From assembly GCA_029779845.1 (NCBI GenBank), contig JAKOZT010000022.1, forward strand, positions 1 through 44,823: a stretch of DNA of 44,823 nucleotides, read 5' to 3'. The notes beneath the pieces were generated by a model. The model worked only from the letters and a program-made list of their open reading frames with translations, had not been told where the DNA came from and did no database searches. A program made the translations under genes and the position numbers. Positions within the stretch are counted from its first letter, which is position 1. The number at the start of each line of letters is the position of its first letter. Positions 17,893 to 25,894 of this stretch are shown in pieces. The DNA comes from Pseudomonadota bacterium (GTDB taxonomy: Bacteria > Pseudomonadota > Gammaproteobacteria > Burkholderiales > Burkholderiaceae_C).

Positions 17893-18702
17893 TCAGCGGT
17901 CCTTGAACACCGGCGCGCGCTTGGCGAAGAACGCCGACACGCCTTCGATGTAGTCGTGGCTCATGCCGAGGCGGCGCTGCACGTCGCCTTCCAGGCTCAG
18001 CGCGGCGTCCAGGCTCATGCGGTCGGCGTGGTCGAAGGCGCGGCGCGTCTCGGCCAGCGCCTTGCTCGGCATCGCGGCCAGGCGCGCGGCCAGCACCTGG
18101 GCTTCCTCGGCGAGCGCTGCATCGTCGACGCAGCGCCAGATCAACCCGATGCGCTGCGCCTCCTCGGCGCTGCACTTGTCGCCCAGCAGCGCCAGCGCCA
18201 TCGCGTTGGCGCGGCCGACGAGCCGCGGCAGCAGCCACGAGCCGCCGCAATCGGGGATCAGGCCGATCTTCGAGAAGGCCTGGATGAAGCTGGCGGACTT
18301 CGCCGCCAGCACGATGTCGCAGTTCAGCGCGAGGTTGGCGCCGGCGCCCGCGGCCACGCCGTTGACCGCCGCGACCACCGGCACCGGGAACGTGTGGATG
18401 CGCAGCGCCAGCGGCTTGTAGCGCGCCTCGATCAGGTTGCCGATGTCCTTAGGCACGGCGCCCGGCGTCAGGTCGGGCGCGACCTCGGGGTCGGACAGAT
18501 CCTGCCCGGCGCAGAAGCCGCGCCCGGCGCCGGTGATCACCACGCAGCGCACGCCGGCGTCGGCCGCCGCATCGTTGAGCGCGCCGATCAGCGCGTCGTG
18601 CAGCGCACCGGTGAAGCTGTTCAGCGCCTGCGGGCGGTTCAGCGTCAGCGTCAGCACCGCGCCGTCGCGGCGGGTCAGCAGGGGGGCGGCGTCATCGGCC
18701 AT
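17893..18702 (-). CDS. paaG: 1,2-epoxyphenylacetyl-CoA isomerase PaaG
   Basis: The 269-residue crotonase-fold enzyme converts the ring epoxide to the oxepin and later shifts a double bond. It shows TGAGRGFCAGQDLSDPEV (oxyanion hole region) and LIPDCGGSWLLPRLVGRANA, as in PaaG. The ATG at 18702 is chosen because GAGG precedes it; the frame stays open further upstream into the operator, which must be non-coding. It is the first gene of the paa operon in the window. Confidence 0.95.
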   Translation of the reverse strand: MADDAAPLLTRRDGAVLTLTLNRPQALNSFTGALHDALIGALNDAAADAGVRCVVITGAGRGFCAGQDLSDPEVAPDLTPGAVPKDIGNLIEARYKPLALRIHTFPVPVVAAVNGVAAGAGANLALNCDIVLAAKSASFIQAFSKIGLIPDCGGSWLLPRLVGRANAMALALLGDKCSAEEAQRIGLIWRCVDDAALAEEAQVLAARLAAMPSKALAETRRAFDHADRMSLDAALSLEGDVQRRLGMSHDYIEGVSAFFAKRAPVFKDR

Positions 18703-18731
18703 GTACACCTCGGAAATCGACCTGTCTTTGT

Positions 18732-18759
18732 CATTCGTCGACCGATCGGTCGATGAATG
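18732..18759 (-). promoter_or_regulatory. Probable PaaR operator of the paa operon
   Basis: A 28-bp palindrome with a single mismatched pair (positions 18737 and 18754) is centred on GACCGATCGGTC, 30 bases before the paaG start. A TTGACC -35-like element lies just upstream on the minus strand (18774-18769). The core recurs at 11801-11816, and both flank genes of a cluster containing a TetR regulator. Confidence 0.8.
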
Positions 18760-18835
18760 GTTAATGTAGGTCAAAGATCCTGCGGCCGGCAAGCTGCCGG
18801 CGGGGCGGGTATTCACCAGTGGAAGGGGCGTGGAC

Positions 18836-19534
18836 TCAGCGCGCGACGCGCAGCGGCGCCAGCGTCGCGCGCAGCTTCTCGTGCTCGTCGGCCGAGGCGG
18901 CGGCGGAGTGGCCGAGCGCGTCTTCGACGTTGCCGATGTGCTCGAGCATCAGCGCGGAGGCGCGGTCGAGCTCGCCGCGCTCGATGGCCGCGACGATGCG
19001 CGCGTGGTCGGCGCAGGAGACGCGCGCGTCGTGCGTCGACTGGTAGAGCGTCGCGGCCAGCGTGGTGCGCGCCGTCAGGTCGCGCAGCATGTCCGACAGC
19101 AGCCGGTGGCCCAGGCATTCGGCCAGGCAGACGTGGAAGTCGGCGAGCAGGAAGGCGCGCGTCGCCGCGTCGGCGCCGGCGATGGCGGCCTGCTCCTCCT
19201 GGATGTGGCGGCGCAGCCTGCGCACCACGCTTTGCAGCGGCTTGCCGTCGAGCCGGCCCTCGGCCTGCTGCAGCAGCCCAGCCTCGACCGCGCGCCGCGC
19301 CGCGAAGGCGTCGCGCGCCTGCTCGGCCGAGGGCTCCACCACGTACCAGCCCTTGCGCGAGCGCACCTCGACGAAGCCGCGCGCCTGCAGCTGCATCAGC
19401 GCCTCGCGCACCAGCGTGCGGCTGACGCCGAACAGGTCGGCCAGCGCCTGCTCGCCGAGCCGCTCCCCGGGCGCGAGCTTCTGCGCCAGGATGGATTCGA
19501 CGACGCGCTGGGCGATCTCGGTTTGCGTGGCCAT
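18836..19534 (-). CDS. GntR-family regulator with FCD domain
   Basis: The 232-residue protein has an N-terminal winged helix of GntR type (LAPGERLGEQALADLFGVSR, then LVREALMQLQARGFVEV) and a helical FCD ligand domain with metal-type histidines (DFHVCLAECLGHRLL, CADHARIVAAIERGE, LMLEHI). FCD regulators usually bind organic acids. It starts 31 bases after dctA in the same direction, so it is probably co-transcribed with the transporter and may bind the palindrome at 20945-20958. The ligand is likely a dicarboxylate; that is inferred. Confidence 0.92.
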   Translation of the reverse strand: MATQTEIAQRVVESILAQKLAPGERLGEQALADLFGVSRTLVREALMQLQARGFVEVRSRKGWYVVEPSAEQARDAFAARRAVEAGLLQQAEGRLDGKPLQSVVRRLRRHIQEEQAAIAGADAATRAFLLADFHVCLAECLGHRLLSDMLRDLTARTTLAATLYQSTHDARVSCADHARIVAAIERGELDRASALMLEHIGNVEDALGHSAAASADEHEKLRATLAPLRVAR

Positions 19535-19565
19535 GCAGGGCGTGAGGGTAGCCGATGCGCGAGCC

Positions 19566-20894
19566 TCAGGCGCGCGCCGTCGCGGCGGCCGGGGCGGCGT
19601 CCGCCACGTCGATGTCGTCCTCGCTGGCCGGCACCGGCTTGCCGTCGAGCACGGCGTGCGCGCGCTCGCGGTCGATGTCCCCCTCCCACGCGGCCACCGC
19701 GACGGTGGCGACGCAGTTGCCGATCAGGTTGCCGAGCGCGCGCGCGATGCCCATGAACCAGTCCACCGACAGCACCAGCACCAGGCCGATCGCGGGAATG
19801 GCGGGAATGGCCTGCAGCGTCGCGGCCAGCACCACGATCGCCGAGCCCGGCACGCCGTGCGCACCCTTGCTCGTCACCAGCGAGATCGCCAGGATGGTCA
19901 GCAGGTCGGTCATGGACACCGGCGTGTTGGTCGCCTGCGCGATGAACACCGCGGCCAGCGTGATGTAGATCGAGAAGGCGTCGAGGTTGAACGAATAGCC
20001 GGTCGGGATCACCAGGCCGACGGTGCTGTCGCGGATGCCCATGCGCTTGAGCTTGGACATGATCTGCGGCAGCACGCTGTCGCTCGAGGTGGTGGCGAAC
20101 ACCACCGCCAGTTCCTCGCGCAGGTAGCGCAGCAGCTTGAACAGCGAGAAGCCCGAGACGCGCATGATCGTGCCGAGCACCACCACGACGAAGACGATCA
20201 CCGCGGCGTAGAACAGCACCACCAGCATGCCCAGCTGCTTGAGCGAGCCGATGCCGTACTTGCCGACCGTGAAGGCGATCGCGCCGAGCACGCCCAGCGG
20301 AGCGAACTTGATGATGATGCCCATCGTCTTGAAGAGCACGTGCGAGAGCGTGTCGATGAAGTTCGCCACCGGCGCGCCGCGCTCGCCCAGCATCGCCAGC
20401 GCGACGCCGAACAGGATCGCGAACAGCAGCACCTGCAGCACGTCGCCGTTGGCGAAGGCGCTGACCGCGGTGACCGGGATCAGCTTCATCAGGAACTCGA
20501 CCGTGCCGCCGCCGGTGAGCTTGCTGGCGTTCTCCGCATAGGCGCCCATCGCCTTGGGGTCGAGCGCGTGCGGGTCGACGTTCATGCCCACGCCGGGCTG
20601 GAACACGAAGGCCAGCAGCAGGCCGAGCCCCAGCGCGATGGTCGTGACGACCTCGAAGTACACCAGCGCCTTGACGCCGACGCGCCCGACGCGCTTCAGG
20701 TCGCCCGCGCCGGCGATGCCGTGCACCACGACGCAGAACACCAGCACCGGGATGATCATCTTGATCAGCTTGATGAAGGCGTCGCCGAGCGGCTTGAGCT
20801 TGATCGCGAATTCGGGCGCGGCCAGCCCGATCGCGACGCCGACGACGAGCGCCAGCACGACCTGGCCGAACAGGGAACGCAGGAAGGAGGGCAT
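19566..20894 (-). CDS. dctA: C4-dicarboxylate:cation symporter DctA
   Basis: The 442-residue protein has the DAACS family pattern: N-terminal FLRSLFGQVVLALVVGVAIG, the Ser-rich re-entrant loop FATTSSDSVLPQIM, PTGYSFNLDAFSIY and the second loop SKGAHGVPGSAIVVLAATL. DctA takes up succinate, fumarate and malate. The ATG at 20894 gives the normal N-terminus. A perfect palindrome lies 50 bases upstream. The C-terminal tail is acidic then Ala-rich. Confidence 0.96.
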   Translation of the reverse strand: MPSFLRSLFGQVVLALVVGVAIGLAAPEFAIKLKPLGDAFIKLIKMIIPVLVFCVVVHGIAGAGDLKRVGRVGVKALVYFEVVTTIALGLGLLLAFVFQPGVGMNVDPHALDPKAMGAYAENASKLTGGGTVEFLMKLIPVTAVSAFANGDVLQVLLFAILFGVALAMLGERGAPVANFIDTLSHVLFKTMGIIIKFAPLGVLGAIAFTVGKYGIGSLKQLGMLVVLFYAAVIVFVVVVLGTIMRVSGFSLFKLLRYLREELAVVFATTSSDSVLPQIMSKLKRMGIRDSTVGLVIPTGYSFNLDAFSIYITLAAVFIAQATNTPVSMTDLLTILAISLVTSKGAHGVPGSAIVVLAATLQAIPAIPAIGLVLVLSVDWFMGIARALGNLIGNCVATVAVAAWEGDIDRERAHAVLDGKPVPASEDDIDVADAAPAAATARA

Positions 20895-20944
20895 GGTGGG
20901 GTTTCTCCAGCGGGGTGGGGGTGTGAAACTCATGTTGGGCACAA

Positions 20945-20958
20945 GCTTGTATACAAGC
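20945..20958 (-). promoter_or_regulatory. Palindromic operator before dctA
   Basis: GCTTGTATACAAGC is a perfect 14-bp palindrome. TTGTATACAA cores are typical of FCD-type GntR regulators, and such a regulator gene lies directly after dctA. The palindrome contains a possible -10 element (TATACA), so binding would block transcription. Confidence 0.7.
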
Positions 20959-21004
20959 AATGTAGGCAAAATGACGGCAAGCGCTCTCCGTGAATACCCG
21001 GGTG

Positions 21005-21784
21005 TCAGGCGCCGCGCCGCCGGCGTGCCGGTGCCGCGTCGAGCGCGGCATGGCGCAGGCCGCGCAGCACGTCGCCGACGACGATGACCGCTGGGCTGCC
21101 CAGGCCGCCCTCGCGCACCAGCGCGGCCAGGCCGGCGAGCGTGCCGACGGCGTGGCGCTGCGCCGGCAGGCTGGCGTGCTGCACCACGGCCACCGGCGTC
21201 CCGGCATCGAGCGCGGCGAGCAGGCCGCGCTGCACCTCCTCCACGGTCGCCACGCCCATGTAGATCACCAGCGTCAGGCCCTGTGCCGCGGCGGCGGCGA
21301 GCGTCGGCCAGTGCAGCGGCGCGCCGTTCGCGCGCGCATGGCCGGTCACCAGCATCACGCCGTGCGCATGCTCGCGGTGCGTCAGCGGCACGCCCAGGGA
21401 CGTGGCAGCCGCCAATCCGGCGGTGATGCCGTTGACCACCTCGACCGCGATGCCTCGCGCGCGCAGATGCTCGGCCTCCTCGCCGCCGCGGCCGAACACG
21501 AAGGGGTCGCCGCCTTTCAGGCGCACCACGTGTTCGCCGTTCAGCGCCTCGGCCGCCATCAGCTTCTGGATGAAGGCCTGCGGCGTGCTCCTGCAGCCGC
21601 CGCGCTTGCCGACGTGCACGATGCGCGCCGAGCGGCGTGCGTAGCGCAGCACGCCGTCGCCGACCAGGTCGTCGACCAGCAGCAGCGTCGCGCTGCGGAT
21701 CGCGCGGACCGCCTTGAGCGTCAGCAGCTCGGGGTCGCCCGGGCCGGCGCCGACCAGTGTGACGCGCCCGGGCGAAGCCTTCAT
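21005..21784 (-). CDS. cobA: Uroporphyrinogen-III C-methyltransferase (SUMT)
   Basis: The 259-residue enzyme uses S-adenosylmethionine to make precorrin-2, the first committed step to siroheme. Motifs are LVGAGPGDPELLTLKAV, VRLKGGDPFVFGRGGEE and VNGITAGLAAATSLGVPLTH. It is a single SUMT domain without the CysG dehydrogenase and chelatase part. As the last gene of the nirBD-nasA cluster it supplies siroheme for NirB. Its start overlaps the ybiB stop (ATGA). Confidence 0.95.
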   Translation of the reverse strand: MKASPGRVTLVGAGPGDPELLTLKAVRAIRSATLLLVDDLVGDGVLRYARRSARIVHVGKRGGCRSTPQAFIQKLMAAEALNGEHVVRLKGGDPFVFGRGGEEAEHLRARGIAVEVVNGITAGLAAATSLGVPLTHREHAHGVMLVTGHARANGAPLHWPTLAAAAAQGLTLVIYMGVATVEEVQRGLLAALDAGTPVAVVQHASLPAQRHAVGTLAGLAALVREGGLGSPAVIVVGDVLRGLRHAALDAAPARRRRGA

Positions 21785-22734
21785 GCGCTGCGCTCCTGCG
21801 CCGCGCCCTGCGCCAGCGCAGCGAGCGCGGCCAGCAGCGCATCGACCTGCTGCTGCAGCGGCCCCGGCGCCGGTTTCTCGCCGCTGACCACCGACTGGAT
21901 GTAGAGGGACGTGGTCGCCGCGTCGTGGCTGCGCGGCAGCACCGGCAGCTCGGTCAGCACGCCTTCCTGCGCGGCGCGCGCCAGCTCGGCGCGCGGCTGC
22001 CCGGCGATGAACATCTCGAGCCTGGGCAGGCGGCGCGGGTCGGCCACCGGCTCGCCTTCGGTGCCGCGCATCAGCATCGCGTCGGCGCGCGTCGCGGCGA
22101 GGAACTGCGCCAGCGTCTGGCCGTATTCGGGGTGCGTGTAGTTGACGACGCGCAGCGTGCGCGTGCCCCGGCCGGGCGCGAGCAGCTTGGCCACGGTGTG
22201 CGCCGGGTTGCGCAGGCCGATCACGCGGCGCACGTCGAGCAGGCGTGCCAGCGGCGGGCACAGCGCCTCGGTGCGGATGAACACCGGCTCGCGGCGCGCC
22301 CAGGCGGCGTGGATGTCGGCGCTGTCGTTCGCGACGGGCAGACCGAGCGTCTGGAAGATCTCGGCCGTGGTCACGCGGCCCGGGTCGCGCTCGGGCCCGT
22401 GCACCAGCACCGGCACGCCTTCCTGCGCCAGCAGCAGCGCGAGCAGCGCGGTCAGATTCGGCAGCTTGCGCGCGCCGTTGTACGAGGGCAGCACCACGCC
22501 GGGCTGGGTGGGGTGCAGGGCAATGCAACGCTCGTGCACCGCCTGCAGGAAGCCGGCCAGCTCGTCGACGCTCTCGCCCTTGATGCGCATCGCGATCGCG
22601 AAGGCGCCGACTTCGAGGTCGCTGGCCTGGCCGGCCAGGATCTGCCGCATCAGGTCGTGCGCCTGCTGCGCATCGAGCGACCGCGCGCCTTCCTTGCCAC
22701 GGCCGATCTCTCGAATGTAGGGGGCGATGCTCAT
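21781..22734 (-). CDS. ybiB: YbiB-type anthranilate phosphoribosyltransferase-like protein
   Basis: The 317-residue protein resembles TrpD2/YbiB: IAPYIREIGRGKEGARSLDA, FAIAMRIKGES, LVHGPERDPGRVTTAEIFQ. YbiB has the TrpD fold but binds nucleic acid rather than making tryptophan precursors. I chose the ATG at 22734 because family members start with an equivalent sequence; ATG 22782 overlaps the nasA stop and is an alternative. Its presence between nitrate reductase and cobA is common in Burkholderiales, though its role there is unclear. Confidence 0.85.
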   Translation of the reverse strand: MSIAPYIREIGRGKEGARSLDAQQAHDLMRQILAGQASDLEVGAFAIAMRIKGESVDELAGFLQAVHERCIALHPTQPGVVLPSYNGARKLPNLTALLALLLAQEGVPVLVHGPERDPGRVTTAEIFQTLGLPVANDSADIHAAWARREPVFIRTEALCPPLARLLDVRRVIGLRNPAHTVAKLLAPGRGTRTLRVVNYTHPEYGQTLAQFLAATRADAMLMRGTEGEPVADPRRLPRLEMFIAGQPRAELARAAQEGVLTELPVLPRSHDAATTSLYIQSVVSGEKPAPGPLQQQVDALLAALAALAQGAAQERSA

Positions 22735-22778
22735 CGTGTCTTTGTCTCCGCCGGTCTTTGCGCGCAGCATCGCAAGCT

Positions 22779-25556
22779 TCATGCCGCATGCTCCCGCAGA
22801 CGGACGATACGCCGGAGTTCCGGCAGGCACGAGCCGCAGTTGGTGCCGCAGCGCAGCGCGGCCTGCAGCTGCGCGAGTCGCGCCTCGGCGCTGCCCTGGC
22901 AACGCGCGAGCGAGGCGGCGATCGCCGCCTCGCCGACGTCGAAGCAGCTGCACACCTGCCGGCCGCGCGCGGGAACGGCCACCGGCGGCCGCTCGCCGCC
23001 TTGCAGCAGCGCCCGCCCGAACGCCGCCGCGCTGCCGCCGTCCTGCAGCAGCGGACGCAGCCAGGCTTCGGCGCGGATGTCGCCGGCGAGCAGGAAGGCC
23101 TCGAGCCGCGCCTCGCTGCCGCCGAGCTTCGTCGCGCGCTGCTGGCCGCGGCGCTTGTCGGCGTAGCGCAGCACGCCGGCGCCTTCCAGCCCGAGCAGCG
23201 ACGCGATGCGCGCCAGCAGCGCATCGGGCGCCGGCTCGTGGGCGGCGGCGCGCAGCAGCACGCCCGTGCGTTCGCGGCCGAAGGGCACGCAGGCGGCGAA
23301 GGCGAAGGCGCCCATCGCCTCGCGCAGCTGCTCGCGCACGCCCAGCGCCGCGTCGTCGGGCAGCCAGGCCATCGCCAGCAGTCGCCAGGGCAGCTCGGCC
23401 TTCAGGATCTTCACCGCCGCATGCTTCAGCTCGGGCTGCTTCGAGCTGAGGCAGAAGACCGGGCTGGTCAGCGCATTGACGCCGGCGGTGGGCGTGCCGT
23501 TGGCGCTGCAGCCGCCCAGGTATTCCCCGCCCCAGTGCATCGCGATGAAGGCCTGCGCCGGCGCGAGCTGCGCGCTGCGCGCAGCCGGCAGCACGATGGA
23601 GCCGCGCCGCGAGGTGACGTGTACCAGGTCGCCGTCGGCGAGGCCGAGGCGCACCATGTCCTGCGCGTTCAGCTCGACCGACGGCTCGGCGACATGGCCG
23701 AACAGCCGCGCCACCGTGCCGGTGCGGCTCATGCCGTGCCACTGGTCGCGCAGCCGGCCGGTGGTCAGCGAGAAGGGCCAGCGCGCTTCGCGCGGCTCGG
23801 CCGGCGGCAGATGGCGCGTGTCGGCGAAGCGCGCGCGGCCGTCGGGCGTGGGGAAGAGTCCGTCCTCGTAGAGCCGCGCGCGGCCGCTCGCGGCGCCGGC
23901 TGGAAACGGCCACTGCTGCGGCGCCGCTTCGAGCGCGGCGTAGCTCAGGCCGGTGATGTCGAGATCGCGCCCGCGCGTGCTCTCGCGGTGTTCGTTCCAC
24001 ACCGCTTCCGGCGTCGCGTAGGCGAACAGGCTGGCGCGGCCCGGGCGCAGCCGTGCTTCGAGGCGCTGCGCGAAGTCGCGCGCGATCGCCCAGTCGTGGC
24101 GCGCCTCGCCCGGCGCCGGCACGGCCGGGCGCACGCGGCTGATGCGGCGCTCGCTGTTGGTGACCGTGCCGTCCTTCTCGCCCCAGGTCGTGGCGGGCAG
24201 CAGCAGGTCGGCGAAGGCGCAGGTGGCGGTGGTCGCGAAGGCCTCCTGCACGACGACGAACTCGGCGCGTTGCAGCGCGCGCCGCACCGTGGCCTGGTCG
24301 GGCAGCGATTGGGCCGGGTTGGTGCAGGCTATCCACAGCGCGCGGATCTCGCCGTCGGCGGCGGCCTGGAACATCTCCACCGCGGTCTTGCCGGGCACGG
24401 CCGGCACGCTGTCCACGCCCCACAGCCGCGCGACCTCGGCGCGGTGTCCGGCGTTGCCGAGGTCGCGGTGCGCGCTCAGCAGGTTGGCGAGCCCACCGAC
24501 CTCGCGCCCGCCCATCGCATTGGGCTGGCCGGTCAGCGAGAAGGGCCCGGCGCCGGCCTTGCCGATCTGCCCGGTGGCCAGGTGCAGATTGATCAGCGCG
24601 GCGTTCTTGGCGGTGCCGTTGGCGCTCTGGTTGAGACCCTGGCAGTACAGCGAGAGCGTCGGCCTGCGGGCCTCGGAGGGGCCATCGAGCCCGGCGAACC
24701 AGCGCGCGGCGGTCAGCAGGTCGGCCTCGGCGATGCCGCAGATCGCCGCCGTTGCCTTGGGCGTGGCCTCGCGCACGCGCTCGCGCAGCGCCTCGAAGCC
24801 GCGGGTGTGAGCTTCGATGTAGCGTTGATCGACCAGCCCCTCCCACAGCATCAGGTGCAGCATGCCGTTGAACAGCGCCACGTCGCTGCCGGGCAGGATG
24901 GGCAGGAACAGATCGGCCGCGTCCGCCGTCTCGGTGCGGCGCGGGTCGACGACGATCAGGCGCAGCGCCGGGTTGGCGCGCTTCGCATCCTCGATGCGCC
25001 GGAACAGGATCGGATGCGCGAAAGCGGTGTTCGAGCCGGCGATGAACAGCGTGTGCGCGTGCGCGATGTCGTCGTAGCAGGCCGGCGGTGCGTCTGCGCC
25101 CAGCGTGGCCTTGTAGCCCGACACCGCCGAGCTCATGCACAGCCGCGAGTTGGTGTCGAGGTTGTTGGTGGCGATCAGGCCCTTGGCGAGCTTGTTGAAG
25201 ACGTAGTAGTCCTCGGTGAGCAGCTGGCCGGAGAGGTAGAAGCCGAGCGCGTCGGGGCCGTGCGCTTCGATGAGGGACGAGAAGCGCTCCACGGCCAGAT
25301 CCAGCGCCGCGTCCCAGGCCAGCGGCTGCGGCGCCGCGCCGCGCTGCGCGCGCTGCATCGGGCGCAGCAGCCGCGTCTGCCGCGTCACCGCCGACGCGGC
25401 GCTCAGGTGCAGCGTGGCGCCCTTGCTGCACAGCCGGCCGAAGTTGGCCGGGTGATCGGGGTCGCCGCGCACGCCGGTGATCCGATCGCCCTCGGCCTCG
25501 ACGATCACGCCGCAGCCGACGCCGCAGTAGCAGCAGGTGGATCGGGTTTCGGTCAC
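22779..25556 (-). CDS. nasA: Assimilatory nitrate reductase catalytic subunit NasA
   Basis: The 925-residue molybdoenzyme reduces nitrate to nitrite in the cytoplasm. A [4Fe-4S] site (Cys8, Cys11, Cys15, Cys43) opens the protein, followed by molybdopterin domains (LCMSSAVSGYKATLGAD, YCQGLNQSANGTAKNAALIN, TWGEKDGTVTNSERRISRV). The C-terminal part adds a BFD-like [2Fe-2S] domain (VCSCFDVGEAAI, CGTNCGSCLPELRRIV), as in NasA of other proteobacteria. It starts at GTG 25556, overlapping the nirD stop. No Met near this point would keep the first cysteines. Confidence 0.96.
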   Translation of the reverse strand: MTETRSTCCYCGVGCGVIVEAEGDRITGVRGDPDHPANFGRLCSKGATLHLSAASAVTRQTRLLRPMQRAQRGAAPQPLAWDAALDLAVERFSSLIEAHGPDALGFYLSGQLLTEDYYVFNKLAKGLIATNNLDTNSRLCMSSAVSGYKATLGADAPPACYDDIAHAHTLFIAGSNTAFAHPILFRRIEDAKRANPALRLIVVDPRRTETADAADLFLPILPGSDVALFNGMLHLMLWEGLVDQRYIEAHTRGFEALRERVREATPKATAAICGIAEADLLTAARWFAGLDGPSEARRPTLSLYCQGLNQSANGTAKNAALINLHLATGQIGKAGAGPFSLTGQPNAMGGREVGGLANLLSAHRDLGNAGHRAEVARLWGVDSVPAVPGKTAVEMFQAAADGEIRALWIACTNPAQSLPDQATVRRALQRAEFVVVQEAFATTATCAFADLLLPATTWGEKDGTVTNSERRISRVRPAVPAPGEARHDWAIARDFAQRLEARLRPGRASLFAYATPEAVWNEHRESTRGRDLDITGLSYAALEAAPQQWPFPAGAASGRARLYEDGLFPTPDGRARFADTRHLPPAEPREARWPFSLTTGRLRDQWHGMSRTGTVARLFGHVAEPSVELNAQDMVRLGLADGDLVHVTSRRGSIVLPAARSAQLAPAQAFIAMHWGGEYLGGCSANGTPTAGVNALTSPVFCLSSKQPELKHAAVKILKAELPWRLLAMAWLPDDAALGVREQLREAMGAFAFAACVPFGRERTGVLLRAAAHEPAPDALLARIASLLGLEGAGVLRYADKRRGQQRATKLGGSEARLEAFLLAGDIRAEAWLRPLLQDGGSAAAFGRALLQGGERPPVAVPARGRQVCSCFDVGEAAIAASLARCQGSAEARLAQLQAALRCGTNCGSCLPELRRIVRLREHAA

Positions 25557-25894
25557 GTGGCGGCGGCGGCGTTCAGCTCGGCCAGATCGAGGCAGACCGT
25601 GCCGTCGGCCTCGACCTTCACCGCGAAGCGCTGCGTGCAGCCCACGTCGGGTGCCTGCGCGCAGCCGTCGGCCAGGCCGATGGTCCAGTTGTGCAGCGGG
25701 CAGGCGACGCTGCGGCCGAACACGATGCCCTGGCTGAGCGGGCCGCCCTTGTGCGGGCAGCGGTCGAGCAGCGCGAAGACTTCGCCTTCGGCGTTGCGGA
25801 AGATCGCCACGTCGGGGCCGTTGGAGCGCGCGACGCGGCGCGAGCCCAGCACCGGAATGTCGTCGACGCGGCAGACCGCTTTCCACTCGCTCAT
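25553..25894 (-). CDS. nirD: Nitrite reductase small subunit NirD
   Basis: The 113-residue Rieske-like protein keeps all four cluster ligands, Cys46 and His48 in RCPHKGG and Cys65 and His68 in ACPLHNW, unlike enterobacterial NirD, which lacks the cluster. It partners NirB in NADH-dependent nitrite reduction to ammonium. It overlaps nirB (TGATG) and nasA (GTGA). Confidence 0.95.
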   Translation of the reverse strand: MSEWKAVCRVDDIPVLGSRRVARSNGPDVAIFRNAEGEVFALLDRCPHKGGPLSQGIVFGRSVACPLHNWTIGLADGCAQAPDVGCTQRFAVKVEADGTVCLDLAELNAAAAT

